DNA of 64,000 bases from Chloroflexota bacterium (lineage in GTDB: Bacteria; Chloroflexota; Anaerolineae; Aggregatilineales; Phototrophicaceae). The notes beneath the pieces are model-generated. The model ran no database searches, had not been told where the DNA came from, and saw only the letters and a program-made list of their open reading frames with translations. Shown one piece after another: positions 1 through 8,438 of this stretch; the first letter of the stretch is position 1, and the number at the start of each line of letters is the position of its first letter. A program made the translations under genes and the position numbers. Location of the stretch: positions 62,001 through 126,000 of the forward strand of contig JACAER010000035.1 of assembly GCA_013388745.1 (NCBI GenBank). The letters are read 5' to 3'.

Positions 1-225
1 CTCGTCGCTGATCTCGTGCCCGCCCAGCAGCGCGGCACGGCTTACGGCGTCTACAACGCAGTGGTGGGGCTGGCGGCGCTGCCCGCGAGTCTGCTGGCGG
101 GCGTGCTCTGGCAGGGTGTCGGCGGCTGGGGCGGCTTCGGGGCGAGCGCGCCGTTCTGGTTTGGCGGCACATTGGCGCTGCTGGCGCTGCTGCTGCTGGC
201 ACTGTGGAAACCGCAGCCCGCCTGA
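1..225 (+). CDS. MFS transporter, C-terminal fragment
   Basis: The reading frame is open from the first base and ends at TGA 223-225, so only the last 74 residues are in the window. The fragment contains a loop with [17 protein letters not shown], which resembles the conserved cytoplasmic loop between late helices of major facilitator superfamily permeases, followed by two hydrophobic helices and a short polar tail. Substrate cannot be inferred. A GTG at 16 is internal to the frame and is not a credible start. The next gene begins 68 bases downstream behind its own -10 box. Confidence 0.75.
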   Translation, partial: LVADLVPAQQRGTAYGVYNAVVGLAALPASLLAGVLWQGVGGWGGFGASAPFWFGGTLALLALLLLALWKPQPA

Positions 226-241
226 ATCCTTCCCAATGCGC

Positions 242-247
242 TATAAT
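242..247 (+). promoter_or_regulatory. Putative -10 box for the carboxylase gene
   Basis: A perfect TATAAT sits inside GCTATAATC, 46 bases before the chosen ATG at 294. No convincing -35 hexamer is visible at 17 bp. The same GCTATAAT context recurs before several other genes in this window. Confidence 0.5.
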
Positions 248-293
248 CAGCCTCAAATTGCCTGATGCAATACTATTTTTGGGGCCGCATCCA

Positions 294-1898
294 ATGGAAA
301 TACTCGAATCGCAAATTTCGACACAGGACGAACGCTACCAAGCCAATTACGCGCACAACACGGCGCTGGCGCAGGAATTACGCGAACGACTGGCCGCAGC
401 GGCGCAGGGCGGCGGCGAAAAATACCAGCAGCGCCACCGCGATCAGGGCAAGCTGTTTGTGCGCGAACGCATCGACAAACTGCTCGACGCGGGATCGGCG
501 TTTCTGGAGCTGTCGCCGCTGGCCGCCTGGGAGCTGTATGACAACGAAGCGCCCGCAGCGGGCATCGTCACGGGCATTGGGCGCGTCAGCGTACAGGAGT
601 GCCTGATCGTCGCCAACGACGCGACGGTGAAGGGCGGCACGTATTTCCCGCTGACCGTCAAAAAGCATTTGCGCGCGCAGCAGATCGCGCTGGAAAATCA
701 TCTCCCCTGCATTTATCTGGTAGACAGCGGTGGCGCGTTTTTGCCCATGCAGGACGAAGTGTTCCCGGATGTCGATGATTTCGGGCGCATTTTTTACAAT
801 CAGGCGCAGATGAGCGCGGCGGGCATCGCGCAGATCGCCTGCGTGATGGGAAGCTGCACGGCGGGCGGCGCGTATGTGCCTGCTATGTCGGATGAAACCG
901 TGATTGTCAACAAAACGGGCACGATTTTTCTGGGCGGGCCGCCGCTGGTCAAGGCCGCCACCGGCGAAGAAGTCAGCGCGGAAGACTTGGGCGGCGCGCG
1001 CGTGCATACGCAGATTTCCGGCGTGGCCGATCATTTCGCCGAAGACGATGAGCACGCGCTGGAGATCGTGCGCGGAATCGCGGCTACGCTCAACCGCCGC
1101 AAACAGTTGGAGTCTGCCGCGCCTGAAGCGCCGCTGTATGATCCTAACGAACTGTACGGCATTTTGCCGACCAGCTTCCGCGAAAGCTACGACGTGCGCG
1201 AAGTGATCGCGCGGCTGGTAGACGGCAGCCGCTGGCGCGAATTTAAGGCCGATTACGGCACGACGCTGGTCACGGGTTTCGCGCGGATCGAAGGGCTGCT
1301 GGTGGGCATTGTCGCCAACAACGGCGTGCTGTTCAGTGAATCGGCGCTCAAGGGCGCGCATTTTGTGGAATTGTGTACGGCGCGCGCCATTCCGCTGCTG
1401 TTCTTGCAGAACATCACCGGCTTCATGGTCGGCAGGGCGTATGAGGCGGGCGGAATCGCCAAAGACGGCGCCAAAATGGTTCACGCCGTCGCCAATGCCG
1501 CCGTGCCCAAGCTGACGCTCATCATCGGCGGCTCGTTCGGCGCGGGCAATTACGGCATGTGCGGGCGCGCCTATGGCCCGCGTTTCCTGTTTATGTGGCC
1601 CAACAGCCGTATCAGCGTGATGGGTGGCGAACAGGCGGCCAACGTGCTGCTGACGATCAAACGCGACCAACTGGCGCGCGAACGTAAAGCCGACATGACG
1701 GCGGCAGAACAGGACGCTTTCCGCCAGCCGATTCTCGACAAATATGAGCGCGAAGGCAGCCCCTACTATTCGACCGCGCGCCTGTGGGACGACGGCATAT
1801 TAGACCCGGCGCAGACGCGGCGTGTGCTGGCGCTGGCCTTGAGCGCCTGCTACAACAAGCCCGCCGAAAAGACGCAGTATGGGGTGTTCAGGATGTGA
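294..1898 (+). CDS. mccB: 3-methylcrotonyl-CoA carboxylase, carboxyltransferase (beta) subunit
   Basis: This 534-aa protein is a biotin-dependent acyl-CoA carboxyltransferase that would transfer CO2 from carboxybiotin to 3-methylcrotonyl-CoA in leucine degradation. Visible signatures are FVRERI (about 55-60), [15 protein letters not shown] (145-159), [15 protein letters not shown] (186-200), the C-terminal crotonase half with [27 protein letters not shown], and the terminal GVFRM. These match the MCC beta subunit more closely than propionyl- or acetyl-CoA carboxylases. ATG 294 was chosen because it lies downstream of the TATAAT at 242, although the frame is open to a GTG at 204. No biotin carboxylase partner is in the window; it may lie elsewhere or act with a shared alpha subunit. 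Confidence 0.9.
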   Translation: MEILESQISTQDERYQANYAHNTALAQELRERLAAAAQGGGEKYQQRHRDQGKLFVRERIDKLLDAGSAFLELSPLAAWELYDNEAPAAGIVTGIGRVSVQECLIVANDATVKGGTYFPLTVKKHLRAQQIALENHLPCIYLVDSGGAFLPMQDEVFPDVDDFGRIFYNQAQMSAAGIAQIACVMGSCTAGGAYVPAMSDETVIVNKTGTIFLGGPPLVKAATGEEVSAEDLGGARVHTQISGVADHFAEDDEHALEIVRGIAATLNRRKQLESAAPEAPLYDPNELYGILPTSFRESYDVREVIARLVDGSRWREFKADYGTTLVTGFARIEGLLVGIVANNGVLFSESALKGAHFVELCTARAIPLLFLQNITGFMVGRAYEAGGIAKDGAKMVHAVANAAVPKLTLIIGGSFGAGNYGMCGRAYGPRFLFMWPNSRISVMGGEQAANVLLTIKRDQLARERKADMTAAEQDAFRQPILDKYEREGSPYYSTARLWDDGILDPAQTRRVLALALSACYNKPAEKTQYGVFRM

Positions 1899-1899
1899 A

Positions 1900-2628
1900 A
1901 TGACGAACTTCGACGAGAAATATTTTGCCATTCTGCTTCAGCGCATCGCCGTTTGCAAAACGCACAGGCCGCGCTTTGGTCAGGGGACAGAACTTTCGCT
2001 GCAAGAATTTCAGGCCTTGTATGGCAGCGATGTCTTCTACAGTTGGTTCGGGCTGGATACGCCGCAGATGTATGCTGCGCATAAGGCCGCAGGCGGCATC
2101 ACCTCGGTTTATCGACAAATCGGCATTGCCAGTGAAGAGATTTTCCGACAAATTTTGCAAGATCAACTGGGACTCACCGCTGAACAGGCAAGCTGGTCAT
2201 ATACGATTAAGGGCGGCGCCGGGCAAGCGCGTCAACTGAAGCTGGATGGACGCATTTCATTGAGTGACGTGGCTTTAACCAACAGTCAAGACCGTATCAT
2301 GACATGGTTGCGGGCAGCAGCGGCCAGTCTCGATATCACGACCGACATAGCGCAAAGTCTGCGCGGCGCAGTATTTGAGGTGCGTCAGGGCTACAAAAGT
2401 AAGGATTCGAAGCGCCAGAACGCCGATATTGCCAACGCCGCCAGCGCTTACACATAGGGGTATCTTCCCGTTGTGGTCGTACTTTCGTCACAAATCGATA
2501 GTGATGTTGCCTGGCGCTATACCCATGAAAAGTGGCTGGTGCTGCGTGGATTTCGCGGCGAAAACAGCAGCGAATCGGCCTATGCTTTTCTGCGAGATGT
2601 ATACACCCCCAATGATCGCCGCAGTTGA
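1900..2628 (+). pseudogene. Type II restriction endonuclease-like gene interrupted by an in-frame TAG
   Basis: The frame opens with ATG 1900, one base after the carboxylase stop, and encodes 185 residues before TAG 2455-2457. The same frame then continues without other stops for 56 codons to TGA 2626-2628. The continuation (LPVVVVLSSQ, then EKWLVLRGF) reads like the hydrophobic strand and C-terminal part of a nuclease fold, so a single CAG to TAG change most simply explains the break. The segment with E160, K166, K168, D169 and K171 followed by RQNAD resembles the catalytic core of PD-(D/E)XK-type restriction enzymes. The assignment rests on this motif and on the methyltransferase gene that overlaps its end. 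Recognition site and exact family are unknown. Confidence 0.6.
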
Positions 2629-3538
2629 AACCGCCGCTTTGCAAGTCATTCAGAATGCGCGGCGTTTCAACGATAGTGAAACCCTATGGTTTCCCGCTCT
2701 GCATAATATTGAACGCTGGTGGTCACCGCCTACACTGCACGCTTTGGCCCGTCTGTTTGCCGCCCTGCGCGCAGTAGATGAAACACCTGTCCAAGACCTG
2801 CTGCGTGTCGCCTTTTGCCGCGTCGTGATTCAGTGGTCAAACGCCGCGTTTAACCATCAGTCCATGTCCTTTAAGGACAGCGCGCAGCTTTCTCTCAACT
2901 GCGCAGAAGATCATGCTGAAACGATCTATCACGCCTTTGCGCAGCAGGTACGCGCGGTGCTGCGCGGCATACACGAGCCGCTGCTGACTTCCGTCGAAGT
3001 CCGCCAGCAGGATTCGCGCCAGGTGCCGACTGAACAGCGTTACGACTGCGTCATCACGTCGCCGCCCTATCCCAATCGCATGAGCTATATCCGCGAACTG
3101 CGCCCTTACATGTATTGGCTGGGCTACCTGCAAGAGGCGCGCGAGGCGGGCGAACTTGATTGGCAGGCTGTCGGCGGAACATGGGGCATCGCCACCAGCC
3201 GCTTACAGAACTGGCAGCCAGAAGATGACGGTTTTCCGCTGTTGACAGAAATTACGACTGCTATCCACCAGCACAGCCCGCTGCTGGCGCGTTACATTCG
3301 CAAGTACTTTGAGGACATCGCGACGCATCTCCGCAGCCTGTATGACGCTTTACTGCCGGGAGCACGTCTTTACTATATCATCGGCAACTCCAAATTCTAT
3401 GATACGGTGGTGCCTGTCGAACAGCTTTATGCCGCGCTGCTGGCACAGTACGGCTATCACAGCCTGCATATCGAAACCATTAGAAAACGCAGTTCAAAAA
3501 AAGAACTGTTTGAATACGTGGTCTCTTGCCAGAAGTGA
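2612..3538 (+). CDS. DNA methyltransferase, N-terminally truncated (lacks SAM-binding motif I)
   Basis: The 308-aa frame from ATG 2612 carries TSPPYPNR at 149-156, the catalytic motif IV of N4-cytosine or N6-adenine DNA methyltransferases, followed by a conserved YIRELRPYMYWLG stretch. The C-terminus (GARLYYIIGNSKF, ending VVSCQK) looks complete. In relatives with this arrangement an N-terminal domain with a DPFxGSGT motif binds S-adenosylmethionine before this region. No such motif is present here on either side of TSPPY. Upstream bases are occupied by the endonuclease frame, which overlaps this gene by 17 bases. It is probably a non-functional remnant, unless the N-terminal half is encoded elsewhere. 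Confidence 0.7.
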   Translation: MIAAVETAALQVIQNARRFNDSETLWFPALHNIERWWSPPTLHALARLFAALRAVDETPVQDLLRVAFCRVVIQWSNAAFNHQSMSFKDSAQLSLNCAEDHAETIYHAFAQQVRAVLRGIHEPLLTSVEVRQQDSRQVPTEQRYDCVITSPPYPNRMSYIRELRPYMYWLGYLQEAREAGELDWQAVGGTWGIATSRLQNWQPEDDGFPLLTEITTAIHQHSPLLARYIRKYFEDIATHLRSLYDALLPGARLYYIIGNSKFYDTVVPVEQLYAALLAQYGYHSLHIETIRKRSSKKELFEYVVSCQK

Positions 3539-3541
3539 TGC

Positions 3542-4867
3542 TCACGCCCCCAGCCGCTGCACCGCCTGATACACGGCCTCTACGCCGAACAGCAGCGCCT
3601 CGACCGTAATGCGCTCGTCCGCGCCGTGTACCGTCGCGCCAAAATTGAAGCTCATCGGCAGATTCATCGGCAGAAAACCGTAGGTCTGGATACCCAGGCG
3701 CGCGAACACCGACGCATCTGTCCCGCCGCTCACGACATACGGAATGGGCGTGGCCTGCGGGTCGGCCTCGCGCAAAATCTGCGCCAGCGTGGCGAAATGC
3801 GTCAGATCAGGCGTGGGCATCGGCTCGCGCGTGTAACGCATCGGCGCGATCTCTGGCTCGTCACCGATGATCGCCCGGATTTCGGCGATAAAGTCTTCCG
3901 GCTGCACTCCCGGCAGCGTGCGCCCATCCAACTGAATGACAATCTCGCTGGGGATGACGTTCAGCTTGCTGCCGCCGTGAATGATGGTGGCGTTGGCCGT
4001 GTTGCGCAGCAGCGGACGCAGCATGCGCCCGCCGTTGCCCAACTGGTCGATCACGGTGTCGCTGTGCTGTGGGTCGAGCACCTTGAGGAACAGGGCCGCC
4101 GCTTCTGCCGGCAGCGCCGCTGCCATCGCTTCGACCATCTGCCGCACCACAGGCACAATGCGGATCGGCGGCAGATTTTCGTCCAGCGCCGCCAGCACGC
4201 GCGCCGTTTTTGCCATCGCGCCGCCGCGCATGGGCTGCGCGCCGTGCCCGCCGGGACCGCGCACCGTCACTTGCAGCGGGCAGCCCTGCCGTTCGGCCAC
4301 CATGATCGGGTAAAATTTGCTGCCGGCCACATACAGGCTGAAGCCGCCGAATTCGCCCAGCGCGTAGCGCACGCCCGCGAACAATTCGGCATGATTTTCT
4401 ACCAGATATTTCGAGCCGTGATCGCTGCCGGCTTCTTCGTCGCTCATCAGCGCCAGAATCACATCACCCGGCGGCACGAGACCTTCCATTTTGGCGCGCA
4501 GCAGGGCGCACAGCAGCATCGTCACGCCGCCTTTCATATCCAGCGCGCCGCGCCCCCACACCCAGCCATCGACCAGCGCGCCGCTGAACGGTGGCTGCTG
4601 CCACACCTGGTTAGCCGTCGTCACGACATCGACATGGCCTTGCAGCAGCAGCGGCGGCGCATCGCCGCGCCCTTTCAGCCGCGCGATCAAATTCGGGCGC
4701 GCCGCGTCCTTGCCCAGCAGCAGCGTTTCGAAGCCTGCCGCGTGCAGCATATCGCGCACAAAATGCAGCAGCGGCGCTTCATTGCCCGGCGGGTTGGTCG
4801 TGTCGAAGCGAAGCAGATGTTGCAGCAGTTCAGCGGGACGCTGATACAAAGTCGGGTCGGCGCTCAT
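3542..4867 (-). CDS. M20 family metallopeptidase / deacetylase-like amidohydrolase
   Basis: The 441-aa protein has the M20 zinc-binding pattern: GHVDV (H78, D80), GALDMKGG (D110), MSDEEAG (E144/E145) and a C-terminal VHG before DER. An internal lid or dimerisation segment contains GPGGHGAQP. The family includes ArgE/DapE/CPG2-type enzymes and general peptidases that hydrolyse N-acyl amino acids or dipeptides; the substrate cannot be fixed here. No signal peptide is visible, so it should be cytoplasmic. It converges on the methyltransferase remnant with a gap of 3 bases. The length is slightly above the family norm of about 400 residues. Confidence 0.85.
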   Translation of the reverse strand: MSADPTLYQRPAELLQHLLRFDTTNPPGNEAPLLHFVRDMLHAAGFETLLLGKDAARPNLIARLKGRGDAPPLLLQGHVDVVTTANQVWQQPPFSGALVDGWVWGRGALDMKGGVTMLLCALLRAKMEGLVPPGDVILALMSDEEAGSDHGSKYLVENHAELFAGVRYALGEFGGFSLYVAGSKFYPIMVAERQGCPLQVTVRGPGGHGAQPMRGGAMAKTARVLAALDENLPPIRIVPVVRQMVEAMAAALPAEAAALFLKVLDPQHSDTVIDQLGNGGRMLRPLLRNTANATIIHGGSKLNVIPSEIVIQLDGRTLPGVQPEDFIAEIRAIIGDEPEIAPMRYTREPMPTPDLTHFATLAQILREADPQATPIPYVVSGGTDASVFARLGIQTYGFLPMNLPMSFNFGATVHGADERITVEALLFGVEAVYQAVQRLGA

Positions 4868-4920
4868 AGGTGTCTTTCCTGTGCGTTAATCGTGACGCCA
4901 GTATAACCCCACGCACACCC

Positions 4921-4946
4921 AAAACAAAAAGGGCGCGTCTGCGCCC
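4921..4946 (-). terminator. Intrinsic terminator (minus strand)
   Basis: GGGCGC (4931-4936) pairs with GCGCCC (4941-4946) around a four-base loop. Read on the minus strand the stem is followed by TTTTTGTTTT. It lies 38 bases past the stop of the gene ending at 4984. Confidence 0.8.
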
Positions 4947-4983
4947 TGATGAATATGCTCTGGAATGCGCTTCGCGGTTGGAA

Positions 4984-5721
4984 TTAGCCCAGCCGCGTCG
5001 CCAGCTTCTGGTATACGCTGCGGTAGTCGTTGTCGCTCGACCAGGCGATGAACTCGTACACTTTGTACAGCGCCGACACGCGCTGGAAGACTTCTTCCAC
5101 CAGCTTGCTCTCGCTCAGACGCGGGTTGTTCAGGTCGTACCACACGCCGAAGCGCACCCAGTCCTGTCCTTCAGCGAATGTGCTCATCCACTCGCCCAGA
5201 ATGCGCGGATTGTGAATGTCGCACAGGCTCAGGCTCACATCGCTCCGCGCCGTCCCCTGCCAGAAACCGAGCGTCATCGCGCAGTCCATCGTGCGCAGCA
5301 GGCGATAAAACGCCGTGCGATGGCGTTCCACCGACAGCTTGCCCACCAGATTTTGCTGATCCCACCACGCGCTGGGGCTGATGACCAGTTCTACCGCGAA
5401 GTGTGTCGGCGTCAGGCGGATTTCAATCGCCGGATGGCGTTCCACCGTCAGCTCATCGCTCATATGACGCCCCATCATGTATTCCACCGTCTGCGCTTCG
5501 CCGCGCCCGCGAAAATAATGCAGGGCCACGACGTTGCGTTCCAGCGGGTTGGCCAGCGACTCAAACGACACAGGCTGCTGCCAGTGGGGGTGCAAGTTCA
5601 GCCCATAGCTGCGCATCTGGCGGTACAGGACGCGGTGCAGATTCTGCAATTTTTCCGCCTGTGCGTGGGCGCTGTGGGATTGGGCGGCGCTGTGTTCGTT
5701 CAGGTCGAAGGTAATCATCAC
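4984..5721 (-). CDS. Hypothetical protein
   Basis: I do not recognise this 245-aa soluble protein. It has no signal peptide or membrane segment and is rich in Trp, His and Tyr. An AAGGAAGG ribosome site lies about 8 bases before the ATG at 5721 (a second ATG follows directly). It is transcribed alone: a terminator follows at 4931-4946, and 200 bases of AT-rich DNA precede it. The central part (about 90-190) alternates strand-like and helical stretches, including FAVELVISPSAWWDQQN. Function cannot be inferred. Confidence 0.75.
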   Translation of the reverse strand: MMITFDLNEHSAAQSHSAHAQAEKLQNLHRVLYRQMRSYGLNLHPHWQQPVSFESLANPLERNVVALHYFRGRGEAQTVEYMMGRHMSDELTVERHPAIEIRLTPTHFAVELVISPSAWWDQQNLVGKLSVERHRTAFYRLLRTMDCAMTLGFWQGTARSDVSLSLCDIHNPRILGEWMSTFAEGQDWVRFGVWYDLNNPRLSESKLVEEVFQRVSALYKVYEFIAWSSDNDYRSVYQKLATRLG

Positions 5722-5842
5722 AAACCTTCCTTCAAGCTATCATTGAGCCAAGCTTAATTTACACTCCACATTCTATAGGAAATTTTTATGCTTGACTAGT
5801 ACGAAGGTCACATTTTGGGGTGATTTTAGGCAAAATTTTACT

Positions 5843-5870
5843 TTTTTCACAAAATTAGGCTTGTGAAAAA
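5843..5870. promoter_or_regulatory. AT-rich inverted repeat upstream of the 4984-5721 gene
   Basis: TTTTTCACAA (5843-5852) and TTGTGAAAAA (5861-5870) form perfect 10-base arms with an 8-base spacer. Read on the minus strand, a TTGTGA and a TAAAAT 18 bases later could be a promoter for the 4984-5721 gene. The stem is too AT-rich for a typical terminator. The whole interval 5722-5921 is AT-rich compared with its surroundings and contains no gene. Confidence 0.4.
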
Positions 5871-5921
5871 TTCATTAAGCGGGCAAGAGACAATGAATGA
5901 AATTGATTCGGAAACAATATT

Positions 5922-8081
5922 TCAGGGGAGGATTAAGGTGGCGACACGGTAGGCGTTGTCGGGCGCGTCGGTCGGCAGGCGCAGCGGCGCGCGCGTGCTG
6001 TACCAGCCGATCACCAGCGGATAGCGTCCGGGCGTAACGGAGCGCGTAATGACCAGCGTATGCCGACTGATAAAGCGTTCTCCCGCGCGCAGATAACGGG
6101 TGGGCAGCGCGGGCGGCGCGTCGCCTTGCCCCACGATCGTAGCGCCGTCCAGGACTTGCGCGAAGACGGTCAAGTCCTCCGGCGGCGGGCGCAGCGTTTC
6201 CCACGCCAGCGTCAGGCGGCTTTCTGCCAGGTGATAAGCCAGCAGGCGAAAACTGTCGCCAAAAGTCACGGGCGGCGTTTCGACCAGATCGGTGGGCAGC
6301 GGCGGCAGCGTATCGGCAAACGCGCCGACCGGCAGGCGCACGGTGTCAGTCGCTGCGCCGTTTTGCACAGCCGGCAGCCGCGCGCCGTTGGGATACTGCC
6401 ACCATGACACAATGAGGTACAGCGCTGAAGTTGCGCGCGCATCCGGGCTTAGGGACAGGTGATATGTATCAGCGTAAATCGTGCCCGGCCTCCACGCGCT
6501 GGTGCGCAGCATACCCCAACCGGGATACGTGTCTAAACTGCCGAGCAGCGTGCCGTCGGCGCTGATGGCTCTCAGACTCAGGCTGTAATCCAGCGGCGAC
6601 TGCGCCAGCGGCTGCCAGTACAGCGTGAGCGCCAGTGTATCGCCGGGAGCATAGCGCGCGTCTGGCGCGGCATACGCCAGCAGCCGCACATCGCTGTAGC
6701 TGACATCCAGCGGCACGGCGTTTTGCGGCGGCGCGCTGACCTGCGGCGGCGGCGTATACTGCGGCGCGATCGTCACAAACGGCAGCGCCAGCGCCCACAG
6801 CGCCAGCCCGGCCAGTGCCCAGCGTGGCGCGTCGAAATGCCTTACCCGAAAAACCGACAGCCCGCAGGCGGCCAGCGTGCTGATGGCCGCACTGTACGGG
6901 AACAGCAGCCGTCCCTGCGAAGCGGCGGTCTGTGTCGTCCAGTGCAGCAGACTGACAAAACCGAACGCGAACGCCAGCAGCAGCAGCGCCAGCATACTGC
7001 GCTGCGGCGACTCGCGGCGCGCGCGCCAGCCATAGGCCAGCAGGCCGAGCACCCCCGCCAGCGCCAACAGATCGGTGAAGATGTAAAACAGCGGCGGCGC
7101 GACGATGTTGAACCAGCCGAAGACGCCCCAATAGCTCCAGCGCAGCCCGCTCATTTCGCCCCACAGCGCCCCCGCCCACGTGCCGAACGATTCGAAGCTG
7201 CGCCGCCCGAAGATCAGCAGCATGCGGTTCGTGCCGAAAAATTCGTCGTACAGTATCAGATTGCGCGCGTACCACCAGCCCGCCAGCAGCAGCCACAGCG
7301 CCGCCAGGCTGGCGCCGAAAAACAGCAGCCCGCGCCTATCGCGCCGCCGCCAGCCGACAACCAGCGCCGCCAGCGCCGCCAGCGGCAGCAGCACCAGCCC
7401 GCTCAGCTTGCTGATCGCCGCCAGCGCGCACAACAGACCGATAGACAGGCTGCGGCGCACCGAAAAACCGGCGCGCAGCAGGCACAGGATTTGCCAGATG
7501 GCGAGACTGGCAAGCGCCGTCACCAGATTGTCGTTGTTGGCCGAGACGCTGATAAACAAAAACTGCGGGTTGAACGCCGTCAGCGCAGCGGCAGTCTGCG
7601 CGATGCGCGGCGTATCTGGCGCCAGCGTGTGCGCGCTCTGATACACCGCGCAGACCGTGACGCCGCCCAGCAGCAGGCTGAAGGCGCGCGCCACATAAAC
7701 GGCCAGTGTCGTGCCCTGCAAACGCAGCGGATACTCGTGCAGCACTTGATTTTTGTTGCCGGGCAGATTGGGCACGCCGACGTTGGCATGGGGGTTGATG
7801 CGCGTGACAGCGGCATAATCACTGCGGTCGATGGGCGCGACCAGCGCGGCGGCCAGCAGATAATACAGTGGCGGCTGGCTGCCCTGCTGCAACCACAACC
7901 CGATGTCGTCCGCAGTCCCGCCCTGAACCGGAAGCTGCCCCGTATTGGCGATATGCTGGATCACGCCGAAGTGCTGCAATTCGTCGGGCGATTCGAAGAT
8001 CGGCACAGCGGCCAGGTACAGCGCCGCCAATGCGCCGTATACCAACAAAATAAGGGGTAAAAAAACGCTCTTTTGGGACAT
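5922..8081 (-). CDS. Large polytopic membrane protein, DUF2142 / GT39-like
   Basis: The 719-aa protein begins with a hydrophobic helix and the motif FESPDELQH (about 28-36), matching the acidic first-loop motif of dolichyl-phosphate-mannose-type (GT-C fold) glycosyltransferases and the DUF2142 family. About ten further membrane helices extend to about residue 440. The remaining 280 residues look like two beta-sandwich modules rich in Leu, Thr and Pro that should face outside. The likely role is transfer of a lipid-linked sugar to a surface acceptor, but no acceptor can be named. It is monocistronic. Such proteins are common in Chloroflexota. Confidence 0.7.
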   Translation of the reverse strand: MSQKSVFLPLILLVYGALAALYLAAVPIFESPDELQHFGVIQHIANTGQLPVQGGTADDIGLWLQQGSQPPLYYLLAAALVAPIDRSDYAAVTRINPHANVGVPNLPGNKNQVLHEYPLRLQGTTLAVYVARAFSLLLGGVTVCAVYQSAHTLAPDTPRIAQTAAALTAFNPQFLFISVSANNDNLVTALASLAIWQILCLLRAGFSVRRSLSIGLLCALAAISKLSGLVLLPLAALAALVVGWRRRDRRGLLFFGASLAALWLLLAGWWYARNLILYDEFFGTNRMLLIFGRRSFESFGTWAGALWGEMSGLRWSYWGVFGWFNIVAPPLFYIFTDLLALAGVLGLLAYGWRARRESPQRSMLALLLLAFAFGFVSLLHWTTQTAASQGRLLFPYSAAISTLAACGLSVFRVRHFDAPRWALAGLALWALALPFVTIAPQYTPPPQVSAPPQNAVPLDVSYSDVRLLAYAAPDARYAPGDTLALTLYWQPLAQSPLDYSLSLRAISADGTLLGSLDTYPGWGMLRTSAWRPGTIYADTYHLSLSPDARATSALYLIVSWWQYPNGARLPAVQNGAATDTVRLPVGAFADTLPPLPTDLVETPPVTFGDSFRLLAYHLAESRLTLAWETLRPPPEDLTVFAQVLDGATIVGQGDAPPALPTRYLRAGERFISRHTLVITRSVTPGRYPLVIGWYSTRAPLRLPTDAPDNAYRVATLILP

Positions 8082-8222
8082 AACACGCCTGCGAAAAAGG
8101 GAATAGAGCGGCCTTTGCTGCGCACTTTTCGCGCGCTATCTCGTCAGAAAAAACTTGCGCCGATTATAGCGAAACGCGCGCTTCACGGCATCCACGCTGG
8201 CCGAAATTCATCGCCGTATACG

Positions 8223-8342
8223 TCAGGCCTGCCCGCACTGCGCCGTCCCACAGGGCGATTGCGCTGTTGCCAGCCCACACACCAGCAGCACAACAAACGT
8301 CAGCCACAGCAGCGGGCGGCGCGGCCTAATCCCAGCCTGCAA
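8223..8342 (-). CDS. Possible 39-aa secreted peptide (speculative)
   Basis: The 8082-8438 gap holds this short minus-strand frame, starting TTG at 8342 and ending TGA at 8223. It encodes a basic start (RPRRP), a hydrophobic stretch LLWLTFVVLLVCGLATA, a signal-peptidase-like AxA, and a short tail with two Cys-Gly pairs. That layout resembles the secreted peptide at 27288. There is no clear ribosome site and the start is not ATG, so it may be chance. Otherwise I see nothing else in this gap except a weak TATGAT at 8368-8373 in front of the malic enzyme. Confidence 0.25.
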   Translation of the reverse strand: MQAGIRPRRPLLWLTFVVLLVCGLATAQSPCGTAQCGQA

Positions 8343-8438
8343 ACGTGCAGAATGTCACATCCAACCCTATGATACCCCGAAGGCCAGCGCGGTGTTATGA
8401 TGGAGGTGAGGAGTCTACCTTCAAGTAAGGACTTTTAT

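Noticed and set aside
378-1670. 430-residue open frame on the minus strand opposite the carboxylase gene
   Set aside because: Low-complexity Arg/His/Gln composition and no motif; it mirrors the codon bias of mccB, whose protein signatures are unambiguous.
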